From Prorocentrum cordatum (lineage: Eukaryota > Sar > Dinophyceae > Prorocentrales > Prorocentraceae): a stretch of 64,000 nucleotides of DNA. The DNA lies in contig CAUYUJ010019937.1 in assembly GCA_963575745.1 (NCBI GenBank), positions 555,562-619,561 on the forward strand. Direction: 5' to 3'. The notes below the pieces were generated by a model, which saw only the letters and a program-made list of their open reading frames with translations, had not been told where the DNA came from and ran no database searches. Both the position numbers and the translations under genes were made by a program. Below, one piece after another: positions 62,132-64,000 of the stretch. Numbering within the stretch: position 1 is the stretch's first letter; the number at the start of each line of letters is the position of its first letter.

Positions 62132-62377
62132 TTGGGAAGCGGAGTTGCAGAGGAACGCTTTGGGAAGAGGCCTTATTGGCAGCAACCAGCCCACCCCCGC
62201 CCCTGTCAGTCAGTCGCGGACATCGCCATTTATGGCGACGCGATTTCTTCTTCCCCCTGCCCCATTACAGATGCGGAGAGACGGTGGGCGGGTTATTTTG
62301 CAGACAGCACAGTTTGCGCGCGCTGTAGAGATGCGGACAATGGGGGAAATGGGGACATGATACAAAGTGCTGCGTGA
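62132..62377 (+). CDS. Unidentified frame with a Cys-x-x-Cys
   Basis: Frame containing FGKRPYWQQPAHPRPCQ, SVADIAIYGDAISS and DAERRWAGYFADSTVCARCR. The C-A-R-C near the end might be half of the zinc knuckle often found at the C-terminus of LINE ORF2 proteins, but the second half is not visible. Unidentified. Confidence 0.25.
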   Translation: MGSGVAEERFGKRPYWQQPAHPRPCQSVADIAIYGDAISSSPCPITDAERRWAGYFADSTVCARCRDADNGGNGDMIQSAA

Positions 62378-62788
62378 TATTCGGGGCAGATGGGAATGCA
62401 CCGCAACCTCTATCGACCATTGTCGGCCCGCACAGCCTGTCTGGCTCAGCGACGGCCCGGGTGCGGAGTGTTGCGCACTGGCGGGGCTATCTCGGAGTGC
62501 GAGACGCTAGAGCTGCCGATGGCCTTCACGGGCAGCAGTCTGCCATGGCTTTGCGGGTGCTACAACAAGGGGCTCGGGCGCTACAAGATGATGGAGAGCC
62601 ACAATGGGGCACGCCAAGAATGCGCCCAGGCATGAAACAATCAAGGAGGCATGGGATATCAATGGGAGAGGGCGCGCGTCGACTGCGAGCTGGAGCTGAG
62701 ACAGGAGGAGTGGATCAAGTGGAGCGGCGAGGAACAGACGAGGCACGGAGGAAAGCAGTGCGCTACGAGAGAGCAAGTCTGCCGATAA

Positions 62789-63301
62789 CAAAAGAAAGCA
62801 AAAGGAGCTGCAAGGGCAGCCCAGTCCCTGGGGCAGATCCAGGCGGCGAAAGCGCTCATTGAGGCAGAAGAAGGAACACGTAAAAAGGCTCGCAGCCAGA
62901 GGAACAAGATGGTCATGCTGAGGCCCAAGGAGATGTCAATCACACTGCTGGATGGGCATCAACATGCATGGGGCATCTTCGTGGCCTTCAGTACAGCAGG
63001 AACATATATGGCCAAGGTCTTACGCTGCGCGGAAGAATCCGACGCCCTGCTGAACAAGTACATGGCCACGGGCGTTAACGACGAAGAAGCACTGAAGGCC
63101 GCCGAGAAAGAGCTGGAGGGGAAAGAGAAGGAGAGGCATGATATGGGAGACTACAGGACGGCCAGGAACATGGGGGAACACCAGACAGCTCACCTCAAGG
63201 CGCTGGGCTCCGTGGACAAGCGGAGCGACAACATGCAGCTGTTCGACGTTTGTAGGAGGCGCACAGGATGGGGCAGGAAGAAGGGCGTCGCCTGCTCGTA
63301 A
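62789..63301 (+). CDS. Unidentified 170-residue helical, charged protein
   Basis: Open frame of 170 codons (first ATG at 62909). N-terminal third is an Ala/Lys/Arg/Gln-rich helix (AAQSLGQIQAAKALIEAEEG, TRKKARSQRNK). The middle (MSITLLDGHQHAWGIFVAFS, AKVLRCAEESDALLNKYMAT) looks globular, then ALKAAEKELEGKEKERHDM, and it ends VCRRRTGWGRKKGVACS. No low complexity. A stop (TAA at about 62786) precedes it in frame; coding-like sequence upstream at 62660-62780 may be an earlier exon or the same gene before a frameshift. No family recognised. Best single unbroken coding candidate in the last 5 kb. Confidence 0.5.
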   Translation, partial: QKKAKGAARAAQSLGQIQAAKALIEAEEGTRKKARSQRNKMVMLRPKEMSITLLDGHQHAWGIFVAFSTAGTYMAKVLRCAEESDALLNKYMATGVNDEEALKAAEKELEGKEKERHDMGDYRTARNMGEHQTAHLKALGSVDKRSDNMQLFDVCRRRTGWGRKKGVACS

Positions 63302-63304
63302 GGA

Positions 63305-63885
63305 TTGGCATCCCCGCACAAGTTGCGGCGGCAACGCCCCGGCCCCAAGCTCGCGAAGGCGCAGGGGAAGCGTCCAGACGACGAGATCATGAAAGAGTGG
63401 GTGGGGCAACGTGAAGAACGACTTCGGCGAGGACAGCGAGAAGTGGCCAGACGTCGGGCGCAAGTCCGACGCCATCCAGGGGAGCCATCGCAAGTTCTAC
63501 GACGCCGCCCAGAGAATGAGCCCAGAGGAGCTTCTCGAGCCGATCCCAATCGCCTTCCCGATGACGCGCAAGGTCGACGGAGGCGATGTGATCGCAACGT
63601 GCCCAGTGGACGTGGGAAAGAGCTGGAAGAAGGCCGTCACCTTGCAGAGTCGGTGCGGATTGGCGCTGGATACAGCGAGCACTGACGAGGAGAATCGCCA
63701 CGGCGTCATGAAGGTGGCCTTGAGTGAGTTGGGCCCAGAGGACAATGTCGACCCAGAGGAGGTGAAACATGCTCAAACAGCGCCAGGAGCAAAGGGGCAG
63801 CGCGGAGACCCTGTTGGACGTCACCGAGATCTTCGAGAAGTACGCCACGTCTGAGAAGGCTGCCAGCTCCAGCGGCCACAAGTGA
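63305..63885 (+). pseudogene. Unidentified coding region with two frameshifts
   Basis: Frame 1: HKLRRQRPGPKLAKAQGKRP, DDEIMKEWVG to about 63414. After a GGGG run (63412-63415) the next frame continues KNDFGEDSEKWPDVGRKSDA, SHRKFYDAAQRMSPEELLEP, IPIAFPMTRKVDGGDVIATC and GVMKVALSELGPEDNVDPEE to about 63765. A third frame finishes MLKQRQEQRGSAETLLDVTE and IFEKYATSEKAASSSGHK with TGA at 63883. The three pieces fit end to end with no gap. Loss of one G and one further base would make a single frame of about 190 codons, so indel errors or recent decay are likely. No family recognised. Confidence 0.45.
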
Positions 63886-64000
63886 GATGGCCCACTGGGC
63901 CCAATGACTAAGCCAGGAGGTGCGTTAGCGAGGTGAATTCGGAGCGCGAGTCTAAGCAGGCGGGCGGACTCAGTGGGACCATGACGTGCGGGGCAATCTC
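63886..64000 (+). other. Inter-frame spacer with family L motif
   Basis: TTAGCGAGGTGAATTCGGAGCGCGAG at 63929-63954 is a variant of the GCGAGGTCATCTCGG motif, again shortly after a stop codon. The window ends here. Confidence 0.6.

Overview
The window looks like nuclear DNA of a dinoflagellate. The evidence is GC-rich, gene-poor sequence full of repeats, genes cut up by hairpin-forming elements that behave as introns, a GC-AG intron, and a degraded spliced-leader-like string. The high GC and the many introner-like elements would suit a Prorocentrum-type genome, but the genus is an inference. Nothing is bacterial, organellar or viral in layout, and I see no rRNA, tRNA or CRISPR.

Layout. 0-2 kb: degenerate TAC triplet DNA. 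2-10.2 kb: a mosaic of short foldback elements of about 100-350 bp, several nested. 10.2-20.3 kb: degenerate 11-13 bp arrays, a roughly 450 bp repeat in four copies, and a roughly 73 bp tandem array. 20.3-31 kb: long GGA, GAT and TCC microsatellites, including about 1.2 kb of almost pure purine, plus further foldbacks and one minus-strand exon candidate. 31.6-33.3 kb: the best gene, a cyclophilin-type peptidyl-prolyl isomerase whose coding sequence is split by at least three introner-like introns. 33.8-42.7 kb: tandem arrays, including two related arrays in opposite orientation (78 and 99 bp units) and a duplicated 78 bp-unit locus. 42.7-46.4 kb: a GGCCTC/GAGGCC array and more foldbacks. 46.4-64 kb: scattered plus-strand coding-like sequence, including two non-LTR-retrotransposon endonuclease remnants and a chain of unidentified reading frames that often break at homopolymer runs, mixed with microsatellites and a GC-rich repeat block at 54.6-55.6 kb.

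Most of the long open frames are low-complexity or tandem-repeat artefacts and are not annotated as genes. The main biological story is the family of introner-like foldback elements: the same elements found scattered through non-coding DNA are seen as introns inside the cyclophilin gene, nested in one another, with probable non-canonical splice borders. All family names (A, B, C and so on) are local labels for repeats recognised only by comparison inside this window; copy numbers and ends were read by eye and are approximate.
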